Source of the DNA: Chitinophagaceae bacterium PMP191F
GTDB lineage: Bacteria > Bacteroidota > Bacteroidia > Chitinophagales > Chitinophagaceae
DNA: 64,000 bases
Direction of reading: 5' to 3'
NCBI GenBank assembly: GCA_001302245.1
Contig: LGYU01000001.1
Location: 1-64,000 of the forward strand
Shown here: one piece after another, positions 27,232-36,586 of the stretch
Numbering within the stretch: position 1 is the first letter of the stretch
Layout of the letters: every line of letters begins with the position of its first letter
The notes under the pieces: model-generated
Seen by the model: only the letters and a program-made list of their open reading frames with translations
The model's database searches: none
Told to the model about the DNA's origin: nothing
Translations under genes and position numbers: made by a program

Positions 27232-28418
27232 TGATGTTGCAACAACCTCAACCCGAAAATGCAGTTGCTTCAGCAACGGCCAAGGTTTTCTTTCCGAATC
27301 TTGACGGATTGCGGTTTTTGTCATTCCTGGTAGTATTCCTGCATCATTGTTATCTTTCGTTTTTCAGTTATCTGAAAACGTCTTCTCCCACAGCATACAA
27401 GTTGCAGGCATTTCTTTTTCAATACGGCACATTGGGAGTAAACTTCTTTTTTGTGCTCAGTGGTTTTTTGATCACCTATCTGCTCATCAAGGAAAGAGAG
27501 TTTACAGGTACTATTCATATCGGTAATTTTTATGTACGTCGTATACTGCGTATATGGCCGTTATACTACCTGTGTATTATTCTCGGATTTGTGGCATTTC
27601 CGCTAATGAAGAAAATGGGAGGTGAAATACCACACGAAACCGCCAGTGTATGGTATTATATATTTTTTGCAGGTAACTTCGATTATCTGCATACCTGGCC
27701 TGTAAAGCCTGATGCCATCTTATTATCCGTTTTGTGGTCGGTATGTGTGGAAGAACAGTTTTACCTGGCTTGGCCGGTTATCCTTTTTCTGGTACCGATA
27801 AAATGGTACCGTTATATATTTGCGGGTATTATTATTTTCTCATTGGGATTTCGCTCGTTCTATACTGCCAATACCGACGCAGACTATGCAGTACGGTACT
27901 TCCATACTTTTTCATTGATTGGAGATATGGCATTGGGTGCATTGCTGGCATGGCTTTGCTCATTTCCCGGCAGGTTTAAGAACTTTATTATCCATCTCAG
28001 CAAACCGGCTATACTGTTCATTTATGCCGGCGCATTATGCGTAACACTGCTGAAAAATTATATATTCCCCTATGGCATTCCTATTATATTTGAACGCCTG
28101 GTAATAGGGATCTTCTTTGCATTGATAATAGCCGAACAGAACTATGCACAGAATTCTTTCTTTAAAATGAAAGACTTCAGGCTTATCAGTAAATTAGGTA
28201 TTTATACGTACGGCCTGTACTGCCTGCATTTGCTGGGTATGTATGCTGCGGTACGCATTATCAATAAACTGGGATTACCTTTCGAAAACCTGTGGGTATC
28301 AGCAGGATCGGCAGTAGGAGCGCTGGTATTGTCTGTAGGCATTAGCCTGGCATCATATCATTTGTACGAAAAGTGGTTTCTGAAACTAAAAAACAGGTTT
28401 GCTTTTATTACCAGGTAA
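27231..28418 (+). CDS. Acyltransferase 3 family protein (OafA-like), second copy
   Basis: A 395-residue membrane O-acyltransferase. FFPNLDGLRFLSFLVVFLHHCYL (about 22-44) is the canonical opening with DGLR and the catalytic-region HH. GTLGVNFFFVLSGFLITYLL and RRILRIWPLYY follow, then about ten membrane segments. It matches the textbook family pattern more closely than the 23667 protein, which suggests different acyl or sugar specificity. Its first base coincides with the last base of the half-TolC gene, so translation is probably coupled. Confidence 0.9.
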   Translation: MMLQQPQPENAVASATAKVFFPNLDGLRFLSFLVVFLHHCYLSFFSYLKTSSPTAYKLQAFLFQYGTLGVNFFFVLSGFLITYLLIKEREFTGTIHIGNFYVRRILRIWPLYYLCIILGFVAFPLMKKMGGEIPHETASVWYYIFFAGNFDYLHTWPVKPDAILLSVLWSVCVEEQFYLAWPVILFLVPIKWYRYIFAGIIIFSLGFRSFYTANTDADYAVRYFHTFSLIGDMALGALLAWLCSFPGRFKNFIIHLSKPAILFIYAGALCVTLLKNYIFPYGIPIIFERLVIGIFFALIIAEQNYAQNSFFKMKDFRLISKLGIYTYGLYCLHLLGMYAAVRIINKLGLPFENLWVSAGSAVGALVLSVGISLASYHLYEKWFLKLKNRFAFITR

Positions 28419-28509
28419 TTACTGTTAATTTGTAACGTAAATGCATATCCTTTAAACCGAAACGCTGCACCAATATGAGACGATAACGAAATGCATTAAC
28501 AAACACTGA

Positions 28510-30108
28510 ATGAGTATGGACCGGCAGGTAAGAATTCCGGAACAAGTATTTGTTTTTACCGGTTTTTTGATTTTTTTTCTGTGCACGCTTGCAAGCAATT
28601 TTTCGGGACCGCATGATTCTATCGGTTACTTGAATGGTATTGTGAAGGGGAGAAGTTTGTTTCATCCACATCACCTGGTATACCACTATATTGCACACTG
28701 CTGGTTAGTAGTTACCCAATCTGTTTTCCCACATATCAAAGATTATTTCCTGGTAGAAGCTTTTACGGCTATCTGGGGTAGCGCCAGTATGGCCGTAGTC
28801 TACAGCTTTTTTCGCAACAGGTTCAGCTTGCCGGTATCAATATCTGTAGCAGGTACGGTACTTGTATCCTTTACATATGGTGTGTGGTTTTACAGTACCA
28901 ATATTGAAGTATATGCACCGCCCATGTTCCTGCTGTTGTGTGCACTGTATATTATTACTAAAAAAGAGTTCACCCAAAAAGATGCCTGGAAGGTTTTTAT
29001 ACTGCATGCACTGGCTATTTTGTTCCACCAGATAAATATCCTTTTTACACTGGTAATATTGTACAAACTGTGGCAGGAAAGAAAACATATAAAATTATTG
29101 CCTGCCATAGCAATATATGCAGCTATTGGAATATTGCTGGTAGGTACGGCCTATTTCTGGGTAGGTTGGTTTGTAGCCGGAAAAAATGATCTGCATTCAT
29201 GGATACGATGGATGGAAGGATACGCTGGTGATGATGTAAGCTATTGGGAGCCACTGGGGCTGTCCACATTTTCACATGTAGGTATTGGATTTGCGCATGC
29301 TTTTGTAGGTGGTCATTTTGTTTTTAAACTTCCTGTACTCAGCGATTATCTTACCAGCTCTGATGTGGTAGCAACGCACTCACTGGCAGATGAGAATTAC
29401 CTGGCACTGCATACTTCGGCAGGAGAAGCTGTTGTATTGACAATATTGGCAATAGTACTGGCAATACTGATGGTATGTTTGCTGGTACGTTTTATACGTA
29501 AGTTCAAAACCATAAAACAACAATACGGGCGCATCGCTGCTCCCCTGATACTAAGCGGTATTATCTATTCCCTGTTCTTCTGCATATGGGATCCTGAAAT
29601 ACTGGAATTCTGGATCTTTCAAACGGTGTTGGTATGGTTACTGTTGATAGGAACACTGCCTGTTATAGGATTCCCTTTCAAAATAAAGCCATTGCATGGT
29701 GTAGTGCTGCTGACAACATTGATGTTTGTTGTAAATTATTTTGGCAGCATCCGGTACATACAGGACATAAAGAACGATCTGTATTATGCAAAAGTAGAAC
29801 CGGTAAAAGATGTGGCAACGGAAAAAGACGTAATATTATTACAGAACGGATGGTTGCTGAAAGATTTCCTGGAATATTATTCAAAAGCTGCTGTAGAAGA
29901 TATCCCAGTCACCGATACAGGCAGAACAGCCATTGATGAGCGTATTAATAACCTGCTGAAAAGCGGTGGTAAGCTTTATATTTATCCTGAACGTGCTACT
30001 ACGCCTCATGCATTGAATACATCTTATATTGATTCATTGCTGCTGCATTACAATGACAGGAAGGTGATCTTTCACAAAGAAGACCCGGAGATCATAGTGA
30101 TCCAGTAA
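28510..30108 (+). CDS. Polytopic GT-C-like membrane protein
   Basis: A 532-residue protein with about ten to twelve membrane segments. The first external loop carries SGPHDSIGYLNGIVKGRSLF (about 36-55), with an acidic residue in the place used by GT-C polyprenol-dependent glycosyltransferases (ArnT/PMT-like). A soluble C-terminal domain (about 430-532) follows the last membrane segment. I infer a lipid-linked-sugar glycosyltransferase acting in the periplasm, but the family assignment is by pattern only. It is the last gene of the plus-strand EPS run; Met3 (28516) is an alternative start. Confidence 0.62.
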   Translation: MSMDRQVRIPEQVFVFTGFLIFFLCTLASNFSGPHDSIGYLNGIVKGRSLFHPHHLVYHYIAHCWLVVTQSVFPHIKDYFLVEAFTAIWGSASMAVVYSFFRNRFSLPVSISVAGTVLVSFTYGVWFYSTNIEVYAPPMFLLLCALYIITKKEFTQKDAWKVFILHALAILFHQINILFTLVILYKLWQERKHIKLLPAIAIYAAIGILLVGTAYFWVGWFVAGKNDLHSWIRWMEGYAGDDVSYWEPLGLSTFSHVGIGFAHAFVGGHFVFKLPVLSDYLTSSDVVATHSLADENYLALHTSAGEAVVLTILAIVLAILMVCLLVRFIRKFKTIKQQYGRIAAPLILSGIIYSLFFCIWDPEILEFWIFQTVLVWLLLIGTLPVIGFPFKIKPLHGVVLLTTLMFVVNYFGSIRYIQDIKNDLYYAKVEPVKDVATEKDVILLQNGWLLKDFLEYYSKAAVEDIPVTDTGRTAIDERINNLLKSGGKLYIYPERATTPHALNTSYIDSLLLHYNDRKVIFHKEDPEIIVIQ

Positions 30109-30132
30109 TTTATTCAGCATTCAGCTTTACCT

Positions 30133-30176
30133 GAAATACGGGATTATTTTTTCGATATTCCTGTATTTGTGCGATT
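30133..30176 (+). terminator. Possible terminator at the end of the EPS run
   Basis: AAATACGGGA (30133-30142) pairs with TCCTGTATTT (30158-30167), 10 bp with one G-U. A short T run (30172-30176) follows after four bases. It lies 25 bases after the stop at 30108. Confidence 0.4.
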
Positions 30177-30247
30177 TTTGGGGACCTTTACTCTATAGGA
30201 AAAGCATAGAATAACAATCACCTCATAATTATCTGTATAACAACAAC

Positions 30248-31663
30248 ATGCAAACAGTTGAAAGGAAAGGCGTTCCCACTGCTTCCATTATTGAGCAATT
30301 CAGACAACTTGTTGGAAAGGAATATGTGCTGGTAGATGAAGAATCATTACGCAACTACGGTCACGATGAAACAGAACACCTGTTGTTTCTGCCCGAAGTA
30401 GTATTGCGTCCGCGTACCACAGAAGAAGTAAGCAACATTATGAAGATCTGCAACGAACACCTGATCCCCGTAACACCACGTGGTGCTGGTACAGGGTTGA
30501 GCGGTGGAGCATTGCCACACCTGGGTGGCGTACTGATATCTACAGATCGTATGAACTCCATATTGCAGATTGATGAGCGCAACCTGCAGGTTACTACAGA
30601 ACCTGGTGTTATTACAGAAGTATTACAGAATGCGGTTAAAGAAAAAGGGTTGTTCTATCCGCCCGATCCCAGCAGCCGTGGCTCCTGCTTCATCGGTGGA
30701 AACATTGCAGAGAACAGCGGAGGGCCCAAAGCTGTGAAGTATGGTGTGGTGAAAGACTATGTGTTGAACCTGGAAGTGGTATTGCCAACAGGTGAGGTAA
30801 TCTGGACAGGTGCCAATGTATTAAAAAATTCCACCGGCTATAATCTTACCCAACTGGTAGTAGGTAGTGAAGGTACACTGGGTATTGTTACCAAAATTGT
30901 ACTGAAACTCATTCCGCTGCCCAAACATGACCTGCTGATGTTGGTACCGTTTGTATCGCTTGAAAAAGCGGGCGAAGCGGTAAGTGCAATTTTCCGTGCA
31001 GGGTTTACACCCAGTGCGCTGGAGTTGGTTGAAATAGATGCCCTGCAGATCGTAAGCCGTTTTGTAGATAGCTCGGCAGTACCTGTTTCAGACGATATTG
31101 CTGCCCACCTGATCATAGAGGTAGATGGCAATCACCTGGATACACTGATGGCAGAAATGGAAGCCATTGGTGAATTACTGACGCAGTATGACGCCGGTGA
31201 GATCTTTTTTGCAGATGATGCACAACAAAAAGCAGAGTTATGGAAGTTGCGCAGAAGAGTGGCAGAAGCTGTAAAGATCAAAGGTTATACCATTGAAGAA
31301 GATACGGTAGTGCCCCGTGCTGAATTACCCGCCCTTATACGGGGTGTAAAAGAACTGGGTAAACAATATAATTTCCATGCAGTATGTTATGGACACGCTG
31401 GTGATGGCAACCTGCATATACGCATCAATAAAGAAGGACTTTCAAACAGTGCAGACGATCCGCAGATGATAGAAGGTATCCGTGCTTTGTTTGCATTGGT
31501 ACATCGTTTGGGAGGTACCATCAGCGGAGAACATGGTATTGGCCTGATCCAGAAGAACTATATGGATATTGTATTTAATGAAACGCAACTGCATTTGATG
31601 CGCGGCATTAAAAAAGCGTTTGATCCTAATAATATCCTCAACGCTGGTAAAATATTCGATTAG
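30248..31663 (+). CDS. FAD-linked oxidase, GlcD / D-lactate dehydrogenase type
   Basis: A 471-residue soluble flavoprotein oxidising a 2-hydroxy acid such as glycolate or D-lactate. The FAD-binding half shows TPRGAGTGLSGGALP (about 78-92), GGNIAENSGGPKAVKYGV and GSEGTLGIVTKI. The C-terminal substrate half ends with CYGHAGDGNLHIRI and ISGEHGIGLIQKNYM, containing the His and metal-site residues of this family. The length is normal for GlcD. No GlcE/GlcF partners are adjacent, so it may act alone or with distant subunits. A terminator follows at 31745. Confidence 0.9.
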   Translation: MQTVERKGVPTASIIEQFRQLVGKEYVLVDEESLRNYGHDETEHLLFLPEVVLRPRTTEEVSNIMKICNEHLIPVTPRGAGTGLSGGALPHLGGVLISTDRMNSILQIDERNLQVTTEPGVITEVLQNAVKEKGLFYPPDPSSRGSCFIGGNIAENSGGPKAVKYGVVKDYVLNLEVVLPTGEVIWTGANVLKNSTGYNLTQLVVGSEGTLGIVTKIVLKLIPLPKHDLLMLVPFVSLEKAGEAVSAIFRAGFTPSALELVEIDALQIVSRFVDSSAVPVSDDIAAHLIIEVDGNHLDTLMAEMEAIGELLTQYDAGEIFFADDAQQKAELWKLRRRVAEAVKIKGYTIEEDTVVPRAELPALIRGVKELGKQYNFHAVCYGHAGDGNLHIRINKEGLSNSADDPQMIEGIRALFALVHRLGGTISGEHGIGLIQKNYMDIVFNETQLHLMRGIKKAFDPNNILNAGKIFD

Positions 31664-31744
31664 TACCATGTTACCTGGTCGCGGTACACTGTTAATCAAC
31701 TGCAAAAAAAGTGTAAAACCCGGCAACACAGTAATAACTTATTG

Positions 31745-31776
31745 GCACCCCTGTATTTTTGCAGGGGTGCTTTTTT
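31745..31776 (+). terminator. Rho-independent terminator after the GlcD-like gene
   Basis: GCACCCCTG (31745-31753) pairs perfectly with CAGGGGTGC (31762-31770) around an 8-base loop, followed by six T residues. Confidence 0.88.
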
Positions 31777-31819
31777 ATTGTTTATTCAGTAACTTCATTA
31801 CACTAATTAACCAGAAGCT

Positions 31820-32395
31820 ATGAACATAAAACCCCTGATCCTCTGTTTAGCATTACTTACAGTAGCGGGTGTACGCGCTGTTGCCCAGGAATATGATGAA
31901 CCCCCGAAAAAAGGATTTGATAAAAGCAAGCTGTTTGGTGGCGGTGGTTTCGGATTAAGCTTTGGCGATTATACGCTGGTGAACGTTTCACCACAACTGG
32001 GGTACCGCTTTAATAAATATGTAGCTGCAGGTGCAGGGTTGAATTTCATTTATTCCAGCTTCCATTATTATTCACCAGTAGAGTACAGGCAGAATTACGG
32101 TGTAGCCGGTGTAAACATCTTTGGCCGTGTATACCCTATCGAATATGCTTTTGTGCAGTTACAGCCCGAAATGAATTATGTATGGGGCAAAATCAAATAT
32201 TATGATAGTCGCTATACCAATCAGAAACTGGATAGCAAATTTGTTCCCTCGTTACTGGGTGGTTTAGGTGGTGCAATTCCAACTGGTGGAGCAGGCGCAT
32301 TCATCATTATGGTGCAATACGATCTGTTGCAGAATGATCGCACTCCTTATGGCAACAGGGCTTTCTTCAGTTTTGGATATAACGTAGGATTTTAG
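31820..32395 (+). CDS. Small outer membrane beta-barrel protein, unknown role
   Basis: A 191-residue exported protein: signal peptide to about residue 22 (AVAQ), then alternating hydrophobic/polar strands (GGGGFGLSFGDYTLVNVSPQLGYRF and similar), ending with an aromatic (NVGF) as in many outer membrane barrels. An eight-strand barrel of the OmpA/OMP_b-brl kind is likely. No binding or catalytic motif is visible. It stands alone between the GlcD terminator and the convergent LOG gene. Confidence 0.75.
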   Translation: MNIKPLILCLALLTVAGVRAVAQEYDEPPKKGFDKSKLFGGGGFGLSFGDYTLVNVSPQLGYRFNKYVAAGAGLNFIYSSFHYYSPVEYRQNYGVAGVNIFGRVYPIEYAFVQLQPEMNYVWGKIKYYDSRYTNQKLDSKFVPSLLGGLGGAIPTGGAGAFIIMVQYDLLQNDRTPYGNRAFFSFGYNVGF

Positions 32396-32421
32396 GTCTG
32401 TTCGTTAATAGCGCAGAATGC

Positions 32422-32961
32422 CTAATCCAGCTTGTTGAAGATCTCTGCAGGGGTATCACAAACCACAATACGGTCTTCCAATGGTTCATACAGAAAACCT
32501 TCATAATGCATCTGTTTCAGGTGCTGAATAAGGTGATTGTAAAAACCGCCGGAGTTCAGGATGTAGATCTTCTTGCTGTGGATCTTTAACTGGTTCCAGG
32601 TAAGTATTTCAAACAGTTCGTCCAGGGTGCCAAAACCACCGGGAAGTACAATAGCGGCATCACACAGTTCGTACATCATTTTTTTCCGCGTGTGCATATC
32701 GGGTACAATGGCAATCTCAGTAAGACCTTTGTGCTGTTGCTCCCATTCAATCAGTAGTTTGGGAATAACACCGATCACTTTTCCCTGTTGAGCCAGGATA
32801 CCGTCTGCCAGATTGCCCATCAATCCTTTATTACCGCCGCCGTACACCAGTTTAATACCCAGTATGGCCAATAGCTTTCCCAATTCTGTGGCATGCTCAC
32901 TGAAAACCGGGTTATTACCGGTTTTGGAACCGCAAAAAACCACCACGGACTCTATCTTCAT
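32422..32961 (-). CDS. LOG family protein (nucleotide phosphoribohydrolase, TIGR00730)
   Basis: A 179-residue Rossmann-like protein with YGGGNKGLMG (40-49), the MHTRKK motif (89-94) and PGGFGTLDE (107-115). These form the active site of LOG-type enzymes that cleave the N-glycosidic bond of (cytokinin) nucleoside monophosphates. In bacteria it is often a general purine-nucleotide hydrolase. The frame is open 35 codons further upstream, but that extension has no family similarity, so I start at ATG 32961 (MKIESVVVFCGS). It converges with the barrel gene and diverges from the symporter gene. Confidence 0.9.
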   Translation of the reverse strand: MKIESVVVFCGSKTGNNPVFSEHATELGKLLAILGIKLVYGGGNKGLMGNLADGILAQQGKVIGVIPKLLIEWEQQHKGLTEIAIVPDMHTRKKMMYELCDAAIVLPGGFGTLDELFEILTWNQLKIHSKKIYILNSGGFYNHLIQHLKQMHYEGFLYEPLEDRIVVCDTPAEIFNKLD

Positions 32962-33099
32962 GCTTACCGCTTTAAATGAACAGGAGTATTTTTTTAAAAA
33001 AACTGCAAATGCTAAGATAAGCGGATTGTCTGCATTTGTACACAATTTTATTACCTTCAGGGCCACATTTAATAGCCTGGCTCAATTTAATAATTGCTT

Positions 33100-34611
33100 A
33101 TGTCATCGTCTCTGTTGTTCTCTTTTGTAATTGGTTATTTCGTTTTGTTACTGGTAGTAGCATACTTCACATCCCGCAATTCAAACAACGATTCTTTCTT
33201 TATAGGCAACCGCAATTCAAACTGGATGCTGGTAGCGTTTGGTATGATCGGTACTTCGCTGAGTGGGGTAACTTTTGTGTCTGTGCCTGGCACCGTTGGC
33301 GCGGCAGGCTTTACGTATTTCCAGGTAGTGATCGGTTACCTGCTGGGATATGCAGTAATAGCTTTTGTATTGCTGCCATTGTATTATAAGATGAATCTTA
33401 CCTCCATTTACAATTACCTTTCTCACAGGTTTGGTATGGTTTCTTATAAAACCGGTGCGCTGTTCTTTATCATCTCGCGTACATTGGGTGCCACAGCAAG
33501 ACTGTTCCTGGTAATAAATGTGCTGCAACTGTTCATCCTGAAAGATATGGGGGTATCGTTCGAGGTCACCACCCTGGTGATATTACTGATGATATTGCTG
33601 TATACTTTTGAGGGAGGGGTAAAAACCATTGTATTTACCGATACCCTGCAAACCACCTTCATGTTGCTGGGATTGATCGTTTGTATTGTATATATCATCA
33701 ACAACCTGGGACATACCGTGGGCTCTACGCTTTCAGAACTGAGCAGTAATGGGCTTACCAGGGTTATCAATAACGATGTGAACAGCTCATCCTTTTTTCT
33801 GAAAAGTGTACTGGGTGGGGCTTTTATCACTATCACCATGACCGGCCTTGACCAGGAAATGATGCAGAAAAATATCAGTGTGAAGACATTAAAGGATTCT
33901 CAGAAGAACATGATCGTTTTCAGCATCATTATGGCCATTGTTACTTTCCTGTTCTTGCTAATGGGTGGTCTGCTGCATCTGTTTGCAGCAACCAATCATG
34001 TTACTGTACCTGCCGATGACTTGTTCCCTACCATTGCGCTGCATTATATGCCTGCAGGTGTGGCTATCATTTTCGTTATTGGTTTAATTTCTGCGCTGTT
34101 TCCCAGTGCAGATGGGGCATTAACCGCATTGACATCTTCATTCTGTATTGATATTCTGGGACTTAAACGCAGAGAAGACTGGTCAGAAGCCAAGAAGAAA
34201 AGAGTACGTCTTACCATACACTGCACCTTTGCCGTGATCTTCTTCATTGCAGTTATGATCTTTAAATGGATTGATAATAAATCCATTATTGATGTAATCC
34301 TGAAAATTGCAGGCTTTACTTACGGACCACTGCTGGGGCTGTTTGCCTTTGGTATTTTCACCAAAAGAACGGTGCAGGACAAATGGGTGTTGTATATCTG
34401 CCTGGCAGCTCCGCTGGTTATTCTTGGTATTGATTTCATTAACAACATTGAGTGGTACGAAAAACAGCTAAAATTTACCGGCGACTGGAAACAGGGCGTA
34501 AAAGACCTGTCGCACACCGTGTTTGGTAAATTCAAGATCGGGTACGAACTGTTGATCTATAATGGTATACTCACCTACTTGGGGCTATTGGGCATTTCCA
34601 AAAAGTCCTGA
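33100..34611 (+). CDS. Sodium/solute symporter (SSS family)
   Basis: A 503-residue inner-membrane transporter with about 13 membrane segments. Family signatures include FFIGNRNSNWMLVAFGMIGTSLSGVTF near the N-terminus, GGVKTIVFTDTLQTTFMLLG in the fifth to sixth segment, and LISALFPSADGALTALTSSF around segment nine, with the Ser-rich Na+-site region. The substrate (sugar, amino acid or carboxylate) cannot be told. TTG at 33094 would add two residues; ATG 33100 is preferred. Confidence 0.88.
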   Translation: MSSSLLFSFVIGYFVLLLVVAYFTSRNSNNDSFFIGNRNSNWMLVAFGMIGTSLSGVTFVSVPGTVGAAGFTYFQVVIGYLLGYAVIAFVLLPLYYKMNLTSIYNYLSHRFGMVSYKTGALFFIISRTLGATARLFLVINVLQLFILKDMGVSFEVTTLVILLMILLYTFEGGVKTIVFTDTLQTTFMLLGLIVCIVYIINNLGHTVGSTLSELSSNGLTRVINNDVNSSSFFLKSVLGGAFITITMTGLDQEMMQKNISVKTLKDSQKNMIVFSIIMAIVTFLFLLMGGLLHLFAATNHVTVPADDLFPTIALHYMPAGVAIIFVIGLISALFPSADGALTALTSSFCIDILGLKRREDWSEAKKKRVRLTIHCTFAVIFFIAVMIFKWIDNKSIIDVILKIAGFTYGPLLGLFAFGIFTKRTVQDKWVLYICLAAPLVILGIDFINNIEWYEKQLKFTGDWKQGVKDLSHTVFGKFKIGYELLIYNGILTYLGLLGISKKS

Positions 34612-34684
34612 TCTGTCGGGGTGAGATCGGATCTGCGCCAGGTAGCACCTGCTGCATAAAGCATTGATTCTTTAGCAGAAGGGT

Positions 34685-34692
34685 TATCTTTG
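34685..34692 (+). promoter_or_regulatory. TAnnTTTG -7 element before the O-methyltransferase
   Basis: TATCTTTG matches the Bacteroidota -7 consensus; ATTG at 34663-34666 lies 18 bases upstream as a weak -33. Initiation near 34699 leaves a leader of only about 12 bases and favours the GTG start at 34711. Confidence 0.5.
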
Positions 34693-34710
34693 CAGCTAAA
34701 CTGATTGATC

Positions 34711-35349
34711 GTGGAACCCATACATCCTATTGTACAAGCCTATGCAGACAGCTTTACTTCGGCCGAAGCCCCGCTGCTGCATGAGATCAATGTACGTACG
34801 TATGCCGAACACCCGCAGGCCAACATGCTTAGCGGGCATGTACAGGGAAAATTCCTGGAAATTTTCAGTTGCATACTGCGTCCCCGACGCATTCTTGAGA
34901 TCGGCACTTTTACCGGTTACAGCGCCCTTTGCCTTGCTAAAGGCTTGTTAAAAGACGGCGAATTACATACAATTGAGCTGCGTGAAGACGATGCAGCGGT
35001 AGCCAAAGCAAATTTTGATAGGTCAAATGAGGGGAGTAAGATAATTTTGCACGTCGGAAATGCGTTAAGCATCATTCCGACCCTTCAGGAACAATGGGAC
35101 CTGGTATTTATAGATGCAGACAAGGTAGGCTATATTGATTATTACAAATTAGTGCTGCCATCTGTACGGAGCGGAGGAATTATACTTGCCGATAATGTAT
35201 TGTTTCATGGACAGGTACTTGAAAACCCGGTAACGGGCAAAAGCGCCAAAGCTATACAGGCTTTTAATGAATTTGTGCAACAGGACGAAAGTGTAGAAAA
35301 GGTCATGCTCACAATAAGAGACGGCTTACTACTGATCCAAAAAAAATAA
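34711..35349 (+). CDS. SAM-dependent O-methyltransferase (caffeoyl-CoA OMT type)
   Basis: A 212-residue class I methyltransferase. ILEIGTFTGYSALCLA (about 58-73) is the SAM-binding motif I. IELREDD follows strand 2, and DLVFIDADKVGYIDYYK holds the metal-binding Asp pair used by cation-dependent OMTs. ILADNVLFHGQV completes the family pattern. There is no ATG near the 5' end; GTG 34711 fits the promoter position, with TTG 34705 as the alternative. Small catechol-like or peptide substrates are usual for the family. The glucosaminidase gene begins 7 bases after its stop. Confidence 0.88.
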   Translation: MEPIHPIVQAYADSFTSAEAPLLHEINVRTYAEHPQANMLSGHVQGKFLEIFSCILRPRRILEIGTFTGYSALCLAKGLLKDGELHTIELREDDAAVAKANFDRSNEGSKIILHVGNALSIIPTLQEQWDLVFIDADKVGYIDYYKLVLPSVRSGGIILADNVLFHGQVLENPVTGKSAKAIQAFNEFVQQDESVEKVMLTIRDGLLLIQKK

Positions 35350-35356
35350 CCAGCCG

Positions 35357-36583
35357 ATGGTGTTGAAGAAATTTGTACTCCTTGTAACGGCCATTGTATG
35401 TGTGGCAGGCAGCATGCGTGCACAGCAAAACAGCGACGTTTACAGTTATATTAATGCATACAAGGAAATAGCGGTACATGAAATGCAGCGGACAGGGGTT
35501 CCGGCTGCTATTAAACTGGCCCAGGGTATTCATGAAACCCAGGCTGGTAAAAGTGACCTGGTGCAGCGTTCCAACAATCACTTTGGTATCAAGTGCAAGG
35601 CCAACTGGGCAGGCGATAAAGTATATCATGATGATGACGCCCGGGGTGAATGTTTCCGCAGCTATACTACTCCCGAAGAATCTTACGCCGATCACTCCAA
35701 TTTTTTACGCGGTAGTTCCCGTTACGCTTTCCTGTTTGAACTGGATCCCACTGATTATAAAGCATGGGCTTACGGACTGAAAAAAGCCGGTTATGCTACC
35801 AACATCCGCTATTCACAGATCCTTATAAAACTGATTGAAGACTATGGCCTGGAGCAGTATACGCTCATTGCTATGGGCAAATTGTCTCCACAGGATGAAG
35901 TATTGACAGGAGGGGGAAAACCCATCGGTTCCGGTAATACCACTATCGTTGCAACCCCTGCTCCTATAGTGTCAAGAAAAGAAGAGGCACCGGTGACCAC
36001 TATTGCAGTAGCTGCATCAGTGGCGCAATATCCCGCAGGAGAGTTTACCATTAACAACACACGTGTCACTTTTGCAAAAGCTGGTACTTCATTGCTGGCC
36101 ATTGCACGTCAGTATGATATCTCACTGTCACGACTGCTCGATTTTAATGATATGCGTGAACAGGATATCCTGTCAAACGACCAGTTGATCTTTTTACAAC
36201 GTAAACGTAAGTCCGGTTCCGGCGAATATCATGTAATGCAATCCGGTGAAACCCTGTACAGTATCTGCCAGTCAGAGGGTATCAGGTATGAAAGTATTAT
36301 GCATTACAACCATCTTGAACATGAACAGTTACCTGCTGTGGGAGAAAAATTATATCTTCAGGCCGTGGCGCCCCAGCGTCCGAAACTGGCCAGTGAAGTA
36401 GCTGCTTACAATGCCGGTAACAGTGCAGCGGCGGCCTATACCACACATGTAGTGGAATCCAAAGAAACCCTGTACAGCATTGCCCGCAAATATGATGTTT
36501 CGGTAGAAAATCTGAAATCGTGGAACAGGCTGGCCAGTTACGATGTGAAAACAGGACAGGAGCTGATCATTTATAAAAACTGA
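35357..36583 (+). CDS. Glucosaminidase with three LysM domains
   Basis: A 408-residue exported peptidoglycan hydrolase. Signal peptide 1-22 (MRAQ). The glucosaminidase domain (about 30-170) shows AIKLAQGIHETQAGKSDL with likely catalytic Glu52, NNHFGIKC, and YADHSNFLRGSSRYAFLF. Three LysM modules follow: about 235-285, 293-336 and 361-406 (HVVESKETLYSIARKYDVS). It should bind and cut glycan strands during wall growth or separation. It is tightly spaced with the OMT gene before it and hpt after it (3 bases), so probably co-transcribed. Confidence 0.92.
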   Translation: MVLKKFVLLVTAIVCVAGSMRAQQNSDVYSYINAYKEIAVHEMQRTGVPAAIKLAQGIHETQAGKSDLVQRSNNHFGIKCKANWAGDKVYHDDDARGECFRSYTTPEESYADHSNFLRGSSRYAFLFELDPTDYKAWAYGLKKAGYATNIRYSQILIKLIEDYGLEQYTLIAMGKLSPQDEVLTGGGKPIGSGNTTIVATPAPIVSRKEEAPVTTIAVAASVAQYPAGEFTINNTRVTFAKAGTSLLAIARQYDISLSRLLDFNDMREQDILSNDQLIFLQRKRKSGSGEYHVMQSGETLYSICQSEGIRYESIMHYNHLEHEQLPAVGEKLYLQAVAPQRPKLASEVAAYNAGNSAAAAYTTHVVESKETLYSIARKYDVSVENLKSWNRLASYDVKTGQELIIYKN

Positions 36584-36586
36584 TTT

